Source of the DNA: Rhodococcus sp. HNM0563
GTDB taxonomy: Bacteria > Actinomycetota > Actinomycetes > Mycobacteriales > Mycobacteriaceae
NCBI RefSeq assembly: GCF_012726195.1
Contig: NZ_JAASAF010000004.1
Span: forward strand, 62,001 to 126,000
Reading direction: 5' to 3'
DNA length: 64,000 nt
Shown piece by piece: positions 1 to 9,527 of this stretch (its first letter is position 1; each line of letters opens with the position of its first letter). Both the position numbers and the translations under genes were made by a program. The notes beneath the pieces were generated by a model, which saw only the letters and a list, made by a program, of their open reading frames with translations, was not told the origin of the DNA and made no database searches.

Positions 1-233
1 GCCGCGGTTTCCTTCCCGTCGATCCGGGTCAAAGGAGTGGCGGGGGTGGTGGGGAGGACTGCCGCGGCGCCCGCACGCGCGAGCGAGGTGCCCGGTCGCG
101 ATGCGACAGCTGTCGGCTGCACCGGTGCCTCGTCCAGCGAGCCCCACGTTCCGCATTCGGGGCAGCGTCCGACCCACTTGGCGACGGTGTGCGAGCAGTC
201 GGAGCAGCGGTACATCGTTTTGGATCTGGCCAC
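1..233 (-). CDS. radA: DNA repair protein RadA (Sms), N-terminal part, cut by window edge
   Basis: Only the first 77 codons lie in the window; the gene continues past position 1. The start is taken as GTG at 233, giving a protein that begins MARSKTMYRCSDC. The N-terminal zinc finger is visible as CxxC (YRCSDC) followed after a WVGRCPECGTWG stretch by a second CxxC. This motif opens RadA, a RecA-like ATPase that processes recombination branches. The ATPase domain is outside the window. The neighbour lpqE matches the lpqE-radA order of M. tuberculosis, which supports the call. The ribosome binding site is weak. Confidence 0.9.
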   Translation of the reverse strand, partial: MARSKTMYRCSDCSHTVAKWVGRCPECGTWGSLDEAPVQPTAVASRPGTSLARAGAAAVLPTTPATPLTRIDGKETA

Positions 234-266
234 TGCCGGAGGATATGCGAACGTGGTGACAGAACG

Positions 267-306
267 CCGGAAGGTCCGGACGAGAATGCTCGTCCGAACC
301 TTCCGG
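267..306 (-). terminator. Hairpin terminator after lpqE
   Basis: An 18-base arm (267-284) pairs with 289-306 around the loop AATG, with a single mismatch. It lies just past the lpqE stop and before radA. There is no clear U-tract, which is common for actinobacterial terminators. Confidence 0.7.
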
Positions 307-330
307 AAGGGTCTTGCCGGTCGCGCTGGG

Positions 331-960
331 TCAGTGCGCTTCGCCGATGATCGGCGACATCTCCGACTCGTGGCGATCGAGAACCGGGCCTGCATCGACC
401 GGTACGGACAGGGTCACGTCGCCAGCTTCCTCGAAGGAGAAGGTGAAGGGGATGGTCAGGCCGGGCCGGACACCTTCCTTCAGGTCGACGAGTTCGATGG
501 TCTCGACCGTCGCGGGCACCACGGGGGTGTCCTCCGGCGAGGTCGGCTGCGGTGATTCGTCGACGGACTCGAGAAGATCGGTGGTCTCCGGGGAAACACC
601 GGCGATGACCGAGCCTTGAGCGGGGATCGTGATGTTGTCCGCGCCGGTCACCGAGCCCGCGTACTCGGTCTCGATGCCCGTGAGGACGTCGTCCCGGTAG
701 CCGTCGAGATTCGCGATGGTGAAGCCGAGCAGAGCGGTTCCCCCCGGCTCGATGCTGTACTCCTCGGAATCCGGGTAGATGATGTGCACGTTGCGCAGTG
801 CAAGGCTGCCCGCGTCCGTGTTGGTGCCGTTGATCGCAGCCACCTGGTCGGAGGTCTGGGTGATCTGACCGGCGCCGCACGCGGACAACGCCAGCGTCGC
901 ACCCGCGGCCAGGGCGACAGCGGTCGCGACTCGACGAGTCGACGTGTTGAGAGCAGTCAC
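331..960 (-). CDS. lpqE: LpqE-like lipoprotein
   Basis: A 209-residue exported lipoprotein. The start is GTG at 960, chosen because GGAGG lies five bases upstream; an in-frame ATG farther upstream would add an implausible leader. The signal peptide ends in the lipobox LSAC with the lipidated Cys at residue 28. The mature part is beta-rich and resembles the LpqE/PCu(A)C-like fold group; its exact role is not established. It is divergent from carD and followed by a strong hairpin and radA, the arrangement known in mycobacteria. Family assignment rests on synteny plus the lipobox; function is open. Confidence 0.78.
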   Translation of the reverse strand: MTALNTSTRRVATAVALAAGATLALSACGAGQITQTSDQVAAINGTNTDAGSLALRNVHIIYPDSEEYSIEPGGTALLGFTIANLDGYRDDVLTGIETEYAGSVTGADNITIPAQGSVIAGVSPETTDLLESVDESPQPTSPEDTPVVPATVETIELVDLKEGVRPGLTIPFTFSFEEAGDVTLSVPVDAGPVLDRHESEMSPIIGEAH

Positions 961-1722
<762 letters not shown>

Positions 1723-1752
1723 TAGGCGACGCGACCCTCGAATCAACATCAA

Positions 1753-2478
1753 GTGAATCGAATACAGCAAGTACACGATCGCAGCGGGCCGGTCGTCGGA
1801 ATCATTCCGGCGGCCGGCCGCGGCGTCCGTCTGGGTGAGTCACTACCCAAGGCGTTCGTCGAGCTCGATGGGCGCACCATGCTCGACCGGGCTGTCGAAG
1901 CGATGCTGGGTTCCGGCGCGGTCGACCGCGTCGTGGTGGTGGCGCCGCCCGAGCTCGCCTCGACACCTCCGGCGGAGCTCGTACGCGCGGAATACGCCGA
2001 CCGGGTCACGGTCACCGGCGGTGGTGCGGAACGCGCCGATTCTGTGCGCGCGGGTCTCCGGGCGGCGTCGGACGCGCAGTTCGTGCTCGTGCACGATGCG
2101 GCGCGGGCGCTGACTCCACCGGAGTTGTTCACCCGAGTGGTCGAGGCGCTCCGGGGTGGGCGGCGCGCAGTGATTCCCGTCCTGCCGGTCGCCGACACCA
2201 TCAAGAGCGTCGACTCCGACGGGGTCGTCACCGGCACCCCTGAGCGGGCGACCCTGCGCGCGGTGCAGACACCACAGGGGTTCGAGGCAGACCTGCTCGA
2301 ACGCGCCAATCGCGATACGGGCGACGCAACCGACGATGCCGGGCTGGTGGAACGGCTCGGCGAGTTCGTGCAGACCGTGGCGGGCGACCCGCTCGCCTTC
2401 AAGATCACCACACCGCTGGATCTGGTGCTGGCCCGAGCTCTGCTCGCCGCCGGCGAACGGACACAAGAGGGGAACTGA
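1753..2478 (+). CDS. ispD: 2-C-methyl-D-erythritol 4-phosphate cytidylyltransferase
   Basis: 241 residues. It transfers CMP from CTP to methylerythritol phosphate in the MEP isoprenoid pathway. The nucleotide-binding loop PAAGRGVRLG lies at residues 19-28, followed by LPKAF, with HDAARAL and VQTPQGF farther on, all typical of IspD. The start is a GTG with a poor ribosome binding site, 30 bases after carD, so translation may depend partly on read-through from carD. ispF follows six bases after the stop, forming one unit. Confidence 0.95.
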   Translation: MNRIQQVHDRSGPVVGIIPAAGRGVRLGESLPKAFVELDGRTMLDRAVEAMLGSGAVDRVVVVAPPELASTPPAELVRAEYADRVTVTGGGAERADSVRAGLRAASDAQFVLVHDAARALTPPELFTRVVEALRGGRRAVIPVLPVADTIKSVDSDGVVTGTPERATLRAVQTPQGFEADLLERANRDTGDATDDAGLVERLGEFVQTVAGDPLAFKITTPLDLVLARALLAAGERTQEGN

Positions 2479-2484
2479 GCACAC

Positions 2485-2961
2485 GTGCGTGTCGGAATCG
2501 GAACAGATGTGCACCCGGTCGAACCGGGGCGTTCATGCTGGATGGCAGGTCTGCTGTTCGACGACGCAGATGGTTGTTCGGGGCACTCCGACGGCGACGT
2601 CGCCGCACACGCGTTGTGTGATGCGTTGTTGTCGGCGTCCGGCCTCGGCGACCTGGGTTCGGTGTTCGGGACCGATCGACCCGAGATGTCGGGAGCGTCG
2701 GGGGCCTCGATGCTCACCGAGGTACGGCGGCTGCTGACCGAAGAAGGCTGGACCATCGGCAACGCGGCCGTGCAGGTGATCGGGAACCGCCCGAAGATCG
2801 GGCCGCGACGGGACGAGGCGGTGCGTGTGCTGTCCGATCTGCTCGGCGCACCCGTGTCGGTGTCGGCCACCACCACCGACGGGCTCGGGCTGACCGGCCG
2901 CGGGGAAGGTGTGGCGGCTATCGCCACCGCGCTCGTACTACCTGACGTCGATCAACGGTAA
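2485..2961 (+). CDS. ispF: 2-C-methyl-D-erythritol 2,4-cyclodiphosphate synthase
   Basis: 158 residues, normal family length, GTG start. It cyclises CDP-methylerythritol phosphate in the MEP pathway. The metal-binding Asp8 and His10 are in GTDVHPVE, and a further ligand lies in [16 protein letters not shown]. The C-terminal [13 protein letters not shown] segment is characteristic. It is spaced six bases from ispD and eleven bases from cysS, so all three are probably co-transcribed. Confidence 0.96.
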   Translation: MRVGIGTDVHPVEPGRSCWMAGLLFDDADGCSGHSDGDVAAHALCDALLSASGLGDLGSVFGTDRPEMSGASGASMLTEVRRLLTEEGWTIGNAAVQVIGNRPKIGPRRDEAVRVLSDLLGAPVSVSATTTDGLGLTGRGEGVAAIATALVLPDVDQR

Positions 2962-2972
2962 GATGGTCTGTC

Positions 2973-4367
2973 GTGACTTTGCGCCTTTTCGACACCGAGA
3001 CACGAGCCGTGCGGGATTTCGAACCGCTGGTGCCCGGACACGCTTCGGTGTATCTGTGTGGTGCCACTGTTCAGGGTGAGCCGCACATCGGCCACGTGCG
3101 CAGCGGCGTCGCGTTCGACGTTCTGCGACGATGGCTCGCAGCGAAGGGGCTCGACGTCGCGTTTGTGAGAAACGTCACCGATATCGACGACAAGATTCTC
3201 CGCAAGGCGAGCGAGGCGGGCCGCCCCTGGTGGGAATGGAAGACCACCTACGAGCGCGCTTTCACCCGCGCCTACGACGCTCTGGGTGTGTTGCCGCCCT
3301 CCGTGGAGCCCCGCGCGACCGGGCACATCACTCAGATGGTCGAGCTCATGCGTCGACTCATCGACGCGGGTCATGCTTACGCTTCCGACGGCAACGTCTA
3401 CTTCGACGTGATGAGTTTCCCCGAGTACGGCGCGTTGTCGGGGCACAAACTCGACGACGTCCATCAAGGTGAGAGCGCCGGGCAGGGCAAGCGCGACCCT
3501 CGCGACTTCACCCTGTGGAAGGCCGAGAAGGCCGGGGAGCCCTCGTGGCCGACGCCGTGGGGTCGTGGCCGTCCGGGCTGGCATCTCGAATGCTCCGCCA
3601 TGGCGGAGTTCTATCTTGGTTCCTCGTTCGACATCCATTGCGGCGGCATGGATCTGGTGTTTCCGCATCACGAGAACGAGATCGCGCAGGCCCGCGCTGC
3701 AGGTGACGGCTTCGCCCGTTACTGGTTGCACAACGGCTGGGTCACCATGGGCGGCGAGAAGATGTCCAAGTCGCTCGGCAACGTGCTGTCCATCCCCAAC
3801 GTCCTCACCCGCGTGCGGGCCCAGGAACTGCGTTACTACCTCGGCAGCGCCCACTACCGGTCGATGCTCGAATATTCCGACACGGCGCTGGCCGAGGCGG
3901 CCGCGGCCTACCGGGGACTCGAGTCGTTCGTGATCAAGACCCGTGACCGGGCAGGCGACGTTCCCGTCGGAACGTGGACCGACGCGTTCGCCGAAGCGCT
4001 CGACGACGATCTCGGGGTGCCCAAAGCGCTCGCCGAGATCCACGGCCGACGCAGCGAGGGCAACAAGGCGCTCGACAACGGAGACCTGACCGAAGCGGTG
4101 CGCATCGCTTCCCAGATCCGTGCGATGCTTTCTGTCCTCGGCGTCGATCCACTCGATGCACACTGGCAGGAGAGCTCCGGCGACGAGTCGGGTGCGCTCG
4201 CCGCCCTCGATGTGCTGGTGGGAGCAGAACTCGATCGTCGACAGAGCGCCCGTGCCGAGAAGAATTGGGCGGTCGCCGACGAAGTACGTGACCGGCTGAC
4301 AGCGGCGGGGATCGAAGTAACGGATACGCCGAACGGACCCGAGTGGTCTCTGAAAGCAGGGCAGTGA
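2973..4367 (+). CDS. cysS: Cysteinyl-tRNA synthetase
   Basis: 464 residues, class I aminoacyl-tRNA synthetase charging tRNA-Cys. The HIGH signature is at residues 38-41 and the KMSKS signature is in [11 protein letters not shown]. Zinc ligands are Cys29 (YLCG), the Cys in WHLECSAMA and the HCGG/HHENE histidines. The length and C-terminal domain favour CysS over the shorter mycothiol ligase MshC. The GTG start follows ispF closely, and the stop overlaps the rlmB start as TGATG. Confidence 0.95.
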   Translation: MTLRLFDTETRAVRDFEPLVPGHASVYLCGATVQGEPHIGHVRSGVAFDVLRRWLAAKGLDVAFVRNVTDIDDKILRKASEAGRPWWEWKTTYERAFTRAYDALGVLPPSVEPRATGHITQMVELMRRLIDAGHAYASDGNVYFDVMSFPEYGALSGHKLDDVHQGESAGQGKRDPRDFTLWKAEKAGEPSWPTPWGRGRPGWHLECSAMAEFYLGSSFDIHCGGMDLVFPHHENEIAQARAAGDGFARYWLHNGWVTMGGEKMSKSLGNVLSIPNVLTRVRAQELRYYLGSAHYRSMLEYSDTALAEAAAAYRGLESFVIKTRDRAGDVPVGTWTDAFAEALDDDLGVPKALAEIHGRRSEGNKALDNGDLTEAVRIASQIRAMLSVLGVDPLDAHWQESSGDESGALAALDVLVGAELDRRQSARAEKNWAVADEVRDRLTAAGIEVTDTPNGPEWSLKAGQ

Positions 4368-5326
4368 TGGCAGGCAATTCCCAGCGCCGCGGAGCGATTC
4401 GCAAGGGCGGAACGAAGAAAGGCCAGGTCGTCGGTTCGGGCGGTCAGCGTCGGCGCGGTCTCGAAGGCCGCGGCGCTACCCCGAAGGCCGAGGATCGTTC
4501 GTACCATCCTGCGGCCCGGCGCGCTCGCGCAGCGGCGAAGGCTGCCGACAACCGAGGCCGCCGTCCGGGCGGACGCAAGCCGGAGGACGGGCCGGAGATG
4601 GTCCTCGGCCGCAACCCCGTAGTCGAGTGCTTGCGGGCCGAGGTCCCGGCGACCGCGCTCTACGTCGCGGTCGGTGCGGAAGCCGACGACCGGCTCAAGG
4701 AAGCAGTGCAGCGCGCCGCTGATGCCGGAATCTCGATTCTCGAAGTGCAGCGCAGCGAACTCGACCGGCTCACGGCGAACGGTATGCATCAGGGTATCGG
4801 TCTGCAGGTGCCGCCGTACCGCTACGCGCACCCCGACGATCTGATCGTGCGCGCCAAGGAGAGGCACGAGCGACCCCTGCTGGTGGCGCTCGACAACATT
4901 TCCGATCCCCGCAACCTCGGTGCGATCATCCGGTCGGTGGCGGCGTTCGGTGGCCATGGCGTTGTGATTCCGCAGCGTCGGAGCGCGTCGGTCACTGCCG
5001 TGGCCTGGCGCACCAGTGCGGGTGCTGCGGCGCGGCTTCCGGTAGCACGCGCAACCAATCTGACCCGCACCCTCAAGGACTGGCAGTCTCAGGGCGTCCG
5101 CGTCGTGGGTCTCGATGCCGGTGGTGATACCGACCTCGATACCTTCGACGGCACCGATCCCGTCGTCGTGGTGGTGGGGTCCGAGGGCAAGGGACTCTCG
5201 CGGCTCGTCCGCGAGACGTGCGATTCGATCCTGTCCATCCCGATGGCCGGCGACGTGGAGTCGCTCAACGCGTCGGTCGCGGCAGGCGTCGTGCTCGCCG
5301 ATATCGCGCGGCGTCGCAGGTCCTGA
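4367..5326 (+). CDS. rlmB: 23S rRNA 2'-O-methyltransferase of the SpoU/RlmB family
   Basis: 319 residues from the ATG at 4367, which overlaps the cysS stop (TGATG). The first 70 or so residues are a basic, Gly/Arg-rich extension ([12 protein letters not shown] and so on) that probably contacts RNA. The SpoU methyltransferase core follows, with the three knot motifs [27 protein letters not shown] and [17 protein letters not shown]. It methylates a ribose in 23S rRNA using S-adenosylmethionine. The cysS-rlmB order is conserved in actinobacteria. The exact target nucleotide (G2251-equivalent) is inferred from the family. Confidence 0.92.
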   Translation: MAGNSQRRGAIRKGGTKKGQVVGSGGQRRRGLEGRGATPKAEDRSYHPAARRARAAAKAADNRGRRPGGRKPEDGPEMVLGRNPVVECLRAEVPATALYVAVGAEADDRLKEAVQRAADAGISILEVQRSELDRLTANGMHQGIGLQVPPYRYAHPDDLIVRAKERHERPLLVALDNISDPRNLGAIIRSVAAFGGHGVVIPQRRSASVTAVAWRTSAGAAARLPVARATNLTRTLKDWQSQGVRVVGLDAGGDTDLDTFDGTDPVVVVVGSEGKGLSRLVRETCDSILSIPMAGDVESLNASVAAGVVLADIARRRRS

Positions 5327-5419
5327 AGGCCGCTCCGAAGGTCAGCGCGTACCGACGGGAACCGATCGGGCCCTCGCTGCGTCTGTACCGGTAGGGCCGG
5401 ACGGAAGCGGAGGCACACA

Positions 5420-5869
5420 GTGGCGTACACAACGGCGTTCGACGGGCGTTTCGAGATCACACCGCCATTGAGTCGGCCCGACATCGACTTCCTCACCGGG
5501 TTCGCGGGTGCCGCGAGTGGTCCGCACAACGCGGGCCGCGACGGTCTGCCGGCAGAGGGGCGGCCGCTGTCGTGGTGTCAGTGGGCCCCGAGCAGTGACG
5601 GATGCGCCCTCGAGTGGGACGGCGACCCGGTCTTCTACCGGTACTCCGAATGGCTTCAGTACCTGATCGCCGCGTTCCTGGCACCCCGGGGGTATGAGGT
5701 GTCGGGGACGGTGGAGGTGCGCACCAGCGCCGGCGACCACGGCCTGATCACTGTGCGTGACAACGAGGTCACAGTTCAGATCAGTCGGACGAACCGCACA
5801 CGCCGCCCCGGACGTAATTGCGCCGCAGTGGGAAGGTCCGCTGTCGTCACCACCGCGATCACCGGATAG
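5420..5869 (+). CDS. Conserved actinobacterial protein of unknown function
   Basis: 149 residues from a GTG preceded by GGAGG. No recognised domain. Residues 1-110 look compact and mixed alpha/beta, with aromatic-rich segments (WCQWAPSSDGC, FYRYSEWLQYL). The tail after about residue 119 is Arg/Thr-rich and lies over the 3' end of the convergent pxpC gene, a 94-base overlap, so the true C-terminus may have been extended by a mutated stop. The gene may belong to the cysS-rlmB transcription unit, 93 bases upstream. Confidence 0.65.
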   Translation: MAYTTAFDGRFEITPPLSRPDIDFLTGFAGAASGPHNAGRDGLPAEGRPLSWCQWAPSSDGCALEWDGDPVFYRYSEWLQYLIAAFLAPRGYEVSGTVEVRTSAGDHGLITVRDNEVTVQISRTNRTRRPGRNCAAVGRSAVVTTAITG

Positions 5870-6639
5870 CCGCCGGTGACGGGGTGATCGGCGAGGAACA
5901 GCACCGGATGACCCTCCGGCGGCACCTGGACGGACCCGGCAACCATACCCTCGCTGGGTAGTTCGTCATGGCGTGAGCGGTGTAGCGGTCCGGGGCCCCG
6001 GAGCCGGATCCCCACCCGATCGAGTTGCGGAGTCACCGTCCACGATTCGTGTAGGAAGGCGCGGACCGAGGCGGGAGTGAACCAGTCGTCGCGGGGCCCT
6101 GTTCGCACACGGAGTTCGACGGGATCACCCGCGGGCGCAGGCGGAGGGATCTGCTCTTCGCAGGGGAGTTCGTCGGCGAGTGCGCCGACAAGCAGCCGGT
6201 CACCGGTGTGCACCGGCGCTGGGCCCGTGCCCGACAACGTGTCGGTCGAACGGCTTCCCAGTACCTCCGGAACGTCGATGCCGCCGCGGACTGCCAGATA
6301 CGACCGCAATCCCTCGGATGGCACTGAGACCGAGACGACGTCCTGATCGCGGAGACGCACCCTCGCGTAATCACCCACCGAGCGGCCGTTTACCGTCACG
6401 TCGACGCGCGCTCCGGTGATCGCGACGATCGTGTCGCCGACGCTTCGGACCGAGAGTCCGCCACCGGTCACCTCGAGGGCCGCGGCGTCCGGGTGATTGC
6501 CGACGAGGCGATTCGCAGCGTCGTGCGCCGTGCGGTCCGCAGCGCCGGATGCGGTCACGCCGTCGGCCCCGTATCCGATGCGTCCGTGATCCTGCACAGT
6601 CGTGAAGATTCCAGGGGTGACCACCTCGAGCCATGCCAT
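5776..6639 (-). CDS. pxpC: 5-oxoprolinase subunit C (biotin-dependent carboxyltransferase/KipA family)
   Basis: About 287 residues from the ATG at 6639; a second ATG six codons upstream is possible. It starts MAWLEVVTPGIFTTVQDHGRIGY, typical of PxpC, with SGAADRTAHDAANRLVGN following. With PxpA and PxpB it forms the ATP-dependent 5-oxoprolinase that opens pyroglutamate to glutamate. The partner genes lie at 8.1-9.5 kb on the same strand, separated from this gene by mgtE on the opposite strand. It therefore probably needs its own promoter. Confidence 0.88.
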   Translation of the reverse strand: MAWLEVVTPGIFTTVQDHGRIGYGADGVTASGAADRTAHDAANRLVGNHPDAAALEVTGGGLSVRSVGDTIVAITGARVDVTVNGRSVGDYARVRLRDQDVVSVSVPSEGLRSYLAVRGGIDVPEVLGSRSTDTLSGTGPAPVHTGDRLLVGALADELPCEEQIPPPAPAGDPVELRVRTGPRDDWFTPASVRAFLHESWTVTPQLDRVGIRLRGPGPLHRSRHDELPSEGMVAGSVQVPPEGHPVLFLADHPVTGGYPVIAVVTTADLPTAAQLRPGRRVRFVRLI

Positions 6640-6737
6640 GGATCCATGGTCTCGCAATCCGGGGCGGCGGTGAGGACTGTTCGGTGAGCGCAGCCGGCGC
6701 GCGTTAGGTTGAAGTGCCGCAGTTCGAGGGAGACACG

Positions 6738-8111
6738 ATGAGCCGGAACGATCCGACCACCAGTATCGAGGCCACCCGGGTGGAGGCGACCCGGGCAGTC
6801 GAGGGTGCGTTGGACGACGGCGATCTGGCTGCGGCGCACGCCGCAGTAGCCGACCTGAGCGTGGAACTGCTCGTCGACGTGCTCGAGCGGTTGGACCACA
6901 CCGACCGCGCGGTGCTCTATCGGTTGCTTCCCAAGGATCAGGCGATGGAGGTGTTCGAGCAGCTGGATCCGAGTCTGCAGAGCGCCCTCGTCGGCGGCCT
7001 GCAAGACGATCAGGTCGCGTCGATCTTCGCTGATCTCGAGCCCGACGATCGAGTCGAACTGCTCGACGAGTTGCCGGCCACCGTTGCGGCGAAGCTCATG
7101 CGCGGCCTCCCGTACGACGAACGTGAGATGACAGCGACGATCCTCGGCTACAGGCAGGGCGCTCTCGGACGGCGCATGAGCCCGGAGTTCGTCTCGTTGC
7201 GCCAAGACATGCCGATCGAGCGAGCCCTCGCGATGGTCCGTAGCCGCCTCCACGATGCCGAGACGGTCTACACCTTGCCGGTTGTCGACAGGAATCGGAT
7301 CCTCGTGGGTGTGGTGGGGTTGCGAGATCTGATGGGCGCCCCGAAGGACGGCGCAGTCGGCGACATCATGAGCGAACCGTATTTCGCGCGGGCCACCGAC
7401 GACGCAGAGGAAGCTGCCCGCCGCTGTGCCGAGCTGAAGTTGCTGGCGTTGATCGTCGTGGACAGCGAAACGCGACTGGTGGGCATCCTCACTGTCGACG
7501 ATGCGTTGCGCATCCTGGAGTCGGCCGAGAGCGAGGACCAGGCCCGGATCGGCGGCACCGAGCCGCTACGCCAGCCCTATCTCGCCACGCCGGCGAGACA
7601 ATTGGTGCGTTCGCGGGTCGTGTGGCTGCTCGTGCTGGCGATCGGAGCGACATTGACCGTGCAGGTGCTCGAGGTGTTCGAATCGACCTTGGAACAGGCC
7701 GTGACGTTGGCGTTGTTCGTGCCGCTGCTCATCGGCACCGGTGGCAACACGGGAAATCAGGCGGCGACCACCGTTACGCGGGCATTGGCTCTCGACGACG
7801 TGAGTCCCCGAGATGTCGGCCGTGTCGTCGTCCGTGAACTCAGGGTGGGGTTCTCGCTCGGGGTGCTGCTCGGTTCCGTGGCGTTCGTCCTCGCAACTGC
7901 CGTCTACGACATGTCGGTGGGCGCGGTGATCGGGCTGACGCTGGTCACCGTGTGCACACTCGCAGCCACTGTCGGTGGGGCGATGCCGTTGGTCGCCAAG
8001 GCTATCCGTGTGGATCCCGCAGTGTTCTCCAATCCGTTCATCACGACGTTCGTCGATTCGACGGGATTGGTACTGTATTTTCTCATTGCAAAAGCCGTGC
8101 TGGGAATTTGA
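6738..8111 (+). CDS. mgtE: Magnesium transporter MgtE
   Basis: 457 residues from the ATG at 6738 with GAGGGA upstream. The order is the MgtE N-terminal superhelical domain (about 20-130), a tandem CBS pair (about 130-265) that senses cytosolic Mg, then five membrane segments from about residue 295. The pore signature TGGNTGNQAATT is present. It imports Mg2+ (and possibly Co2+) as a homodimer closed by the cytosolic domains at high Mg. It lies between pxpC and pxpB on the opposite strand and converges with pxpB, stops 16 bases apart. Confidence 0.94.
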   Translation: MSRNDPTTSIEATRVEATRAVEGALDDGDLAAAHAAVADLSVELLVDVLERLDHTDRAVLYRLLPKDQAMEVFEQLDPSLQSALVGGLQDDQVASIFADLEPDDRVELLDELPATVAAKLMRGLPYDEREMTATILGYRQGALGRRMSPEFVSLRQDMPIERALAMVRSRLHDAETVYTLPVVDRNRILVGVVGLRDLMGAPKDGAVGDIMSEPYFARATDDAEEAARRCAELKLLALIVVDSETRLVGILTVDDALRILESAESEDQARIGGTEPLRQPYLATPARQLVRSRVVWLLVLAIGATLTVQVLEVFESTLEQAVTLALFVPLLIGTGGNTGNQAATTVTRALALDDVSPRDVGRVVVRELRVGFSLGVLLGSVAFVLATAVYDMSVGAVIGLTLVTVCTLAATVGGAMPLVAKAIRVDPAVFSNPFITTFVDSTGLVLYFLIAKAVLGI

Positions 8112-8127
8112 CGAGACCGCTTGGTGT

Positions 8128-8736
8128 TCAGTAGGACTCGAATCGTACTGCGGCACCGGGGTGCAACAATGCAGGGGGAGTCCGATCCGGTTGCCACAGA
8201 ACTTGTTCGGTGGTGCCGATCAGCTGCCAGCCTCCCGGAGAGCTTCTCGGATAGATCCCGGAGAACTCGCCTGCCAACCCGACGGCACCCGCGGGCACCG
8301 AGGTCCGCGGGGAGTCTCGACGTGGTACCTGCAAGCGGCTGTCGCCGCCCGTGAGATAGGCGAAGCCGGGAGCGAAGCCGCCGAACGCCACCGTCCAGGC
8401 GCGTCCGGTGTGCGCGGCGATCACACCGCTGACGCCCAGTCCGGTTCGTTCACCGACCTCCTCGAGGTCGGGACCGTCGTACCGCACTCGGATCACCACT
8501 TCGGCCCCCGGGATGGTGTCTGCGCGCATCGGCTGCGTCTCGACGAGCCAGCGGCGCACCGTGTCGGCGTGGGTCGTTCGCGTGTCGAAGCGGACCAGCA
8601 GTGTGCGGGCAGCGGGCACCAGGTCGACGACACCGTGTATCCGATTCGCGTCGAGTGCGCGGAAATGCGCGAGTACGTCGTCGAGTGAATCGAACTCCGC
8701 GAGTACTGCGGAGTCGCCGTTGCGCAGGATCCTCAC
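8128..8736 (-). CDS. pxpB: 5-oxoprolinase subunit B (KipI family)
   Basis: 202 residues from the GTG at 8736, ten bases after the pxpA stop; an ATG at 8781 would overlap pxpA and add a Ser/Arg-rich leader. RILRNGDSAVLAEF at the start and FGGFAPGFAYLTGGDSRLQVPRR near the middle are KipI/PxpB signatures. It works with PxpC as the ATP-binding allophanate-hydrolase-like half of 5-oxoprolinase. Co-transcription with pxpA is likely. Confidence 0.9.
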   Translation of the reverse strand: MRILRNGDSAVLAEFDSLDDVLAHFRALDANRIHGVVDLVPAARTLLVRFDTRTTHADTVRRWLVETQPMRADTIPGAEVVIRVRYDGPDLEEVGERTGLGVSGVIAAHTGRAWTVAFGGFAPGFAYLTGGDSRLQVPRRDSPRTSVPAGAVGLAGEFSGIYPRSSPGGWQLIGTTEQVLWQPDRTPPALLHPGAAVRFESY

Positions 8737-8746
8737 GTGCCGCCGC

Positions 8747-9505
8747 CTAGACGAATGCGCGGACGTCGATGTTCTCGGCATCCAGCAGGGCCCGGACGGC
8801 CACGGCCATGGCGGTGGCGTCAGGGGAGTCGCCGTGGATGCACACGGACTGTGGGTCTACGCGCACATCGGTGCCGTCGATCGCTGTGACCACGCCTTCG
8901 GTGACCATACGCAACACGCGCTGGGCCACCAGATCCGGATCGTGCAGCACGGCACCCGGTTCGCGCCGCGACACGAGGGCCCCGTCGGGGGTGTACGCGC
9001 GGTCGGCGAACGCCTCGGTCACCACGATCAAGCCCGCGCGTTCGGCCTCCTCGAGGAACGCCGATCCGGGAAGCCCGAGAACAGGTAGTGAGGCGTTGTA
9101 CGAGCGGATCGCCGCCACGACCGCGCGGGCCTGCTCGCGGTGGTGAACGATCGCGTTGTACAAAGCGCCGTGCGGTTTGACGTATCCGACCGTTGAGCCC
9201 GCAGCCCGGGCGAGGCCGTCGAGGGCGCCGATCTGGTAGATCACCTCGGCAGTGAGCTCTGCCGGCTCGACATCGATGAACCGTCGACCGAACCCCGCCA
9301 GATCGTGGTACCCCACCTGGGCTCCGATGCGTACGGTGTGATCCACTGCACCCCTGCAGGTTTCGAGCAGATTCGATGGATCACCCGCGTGGAACCCGCA
9401 CGCGATGTTGGCGCTCGTGACAAGCGAGAGCATGGCCTTGTCGTCGCCGAGTCGCCACTGCCCGTAGCTCTCGCCGAGGTCGCTGTTCAGGTCGATGCGG
9501 GTCAC
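8747..9505 (-). CDS. pxpA: 5-oxoprolinase subunit A (LamB/YcsF family)
   Basis: 252 residues, full length. It opens with [17 protein letters not shown] and contains [11 protein letters not shown] and [10 protein letters not shown], the LamB/YcsF signatures. In bacteria PxpA with PxpBC converts 5-oxoproline, a damage product of glutamine and glutathione-like metabolites, to glutamate. It is the first gene of the pxpAB pair. The choE stop lies 22 bases upstream on the same strand, so read-through from that gene is possible. Confidence 0.93.
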   Translation of the reverse strand: MTRIDLNSDLGESYGQWRLGDDKAMLSLVTSANIACGFHAGDPSNLLETCRGAVDHTVRIGAQVGYHDLAGFGRRFIDVEPAELTAEVIYQIGALDGLARAAGSTVGYVKPHGALYNAIVHHREQARAVVAAIRSYNASLPVLGLPGSAFLEEAERAGLIVVTEAFADRAYTPDGALVSRREPGAVLHDPDLVAQRVLRMVTEGVVTAIDGTDVRVDPQSVCIHGDSPDATAMAVAVRALLDAENIDVRAFV

Positions 9506-9527
9506 GTGTCCGATTCTAGGGCGGGTG

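Noticed and set aside
5369-5398. GGCCCT/AGGGCC stem after rlmB as a terminator
   Set aside because: The loop is 18 bases and no U-tract follows; it may be chance in GC-rich DNA.
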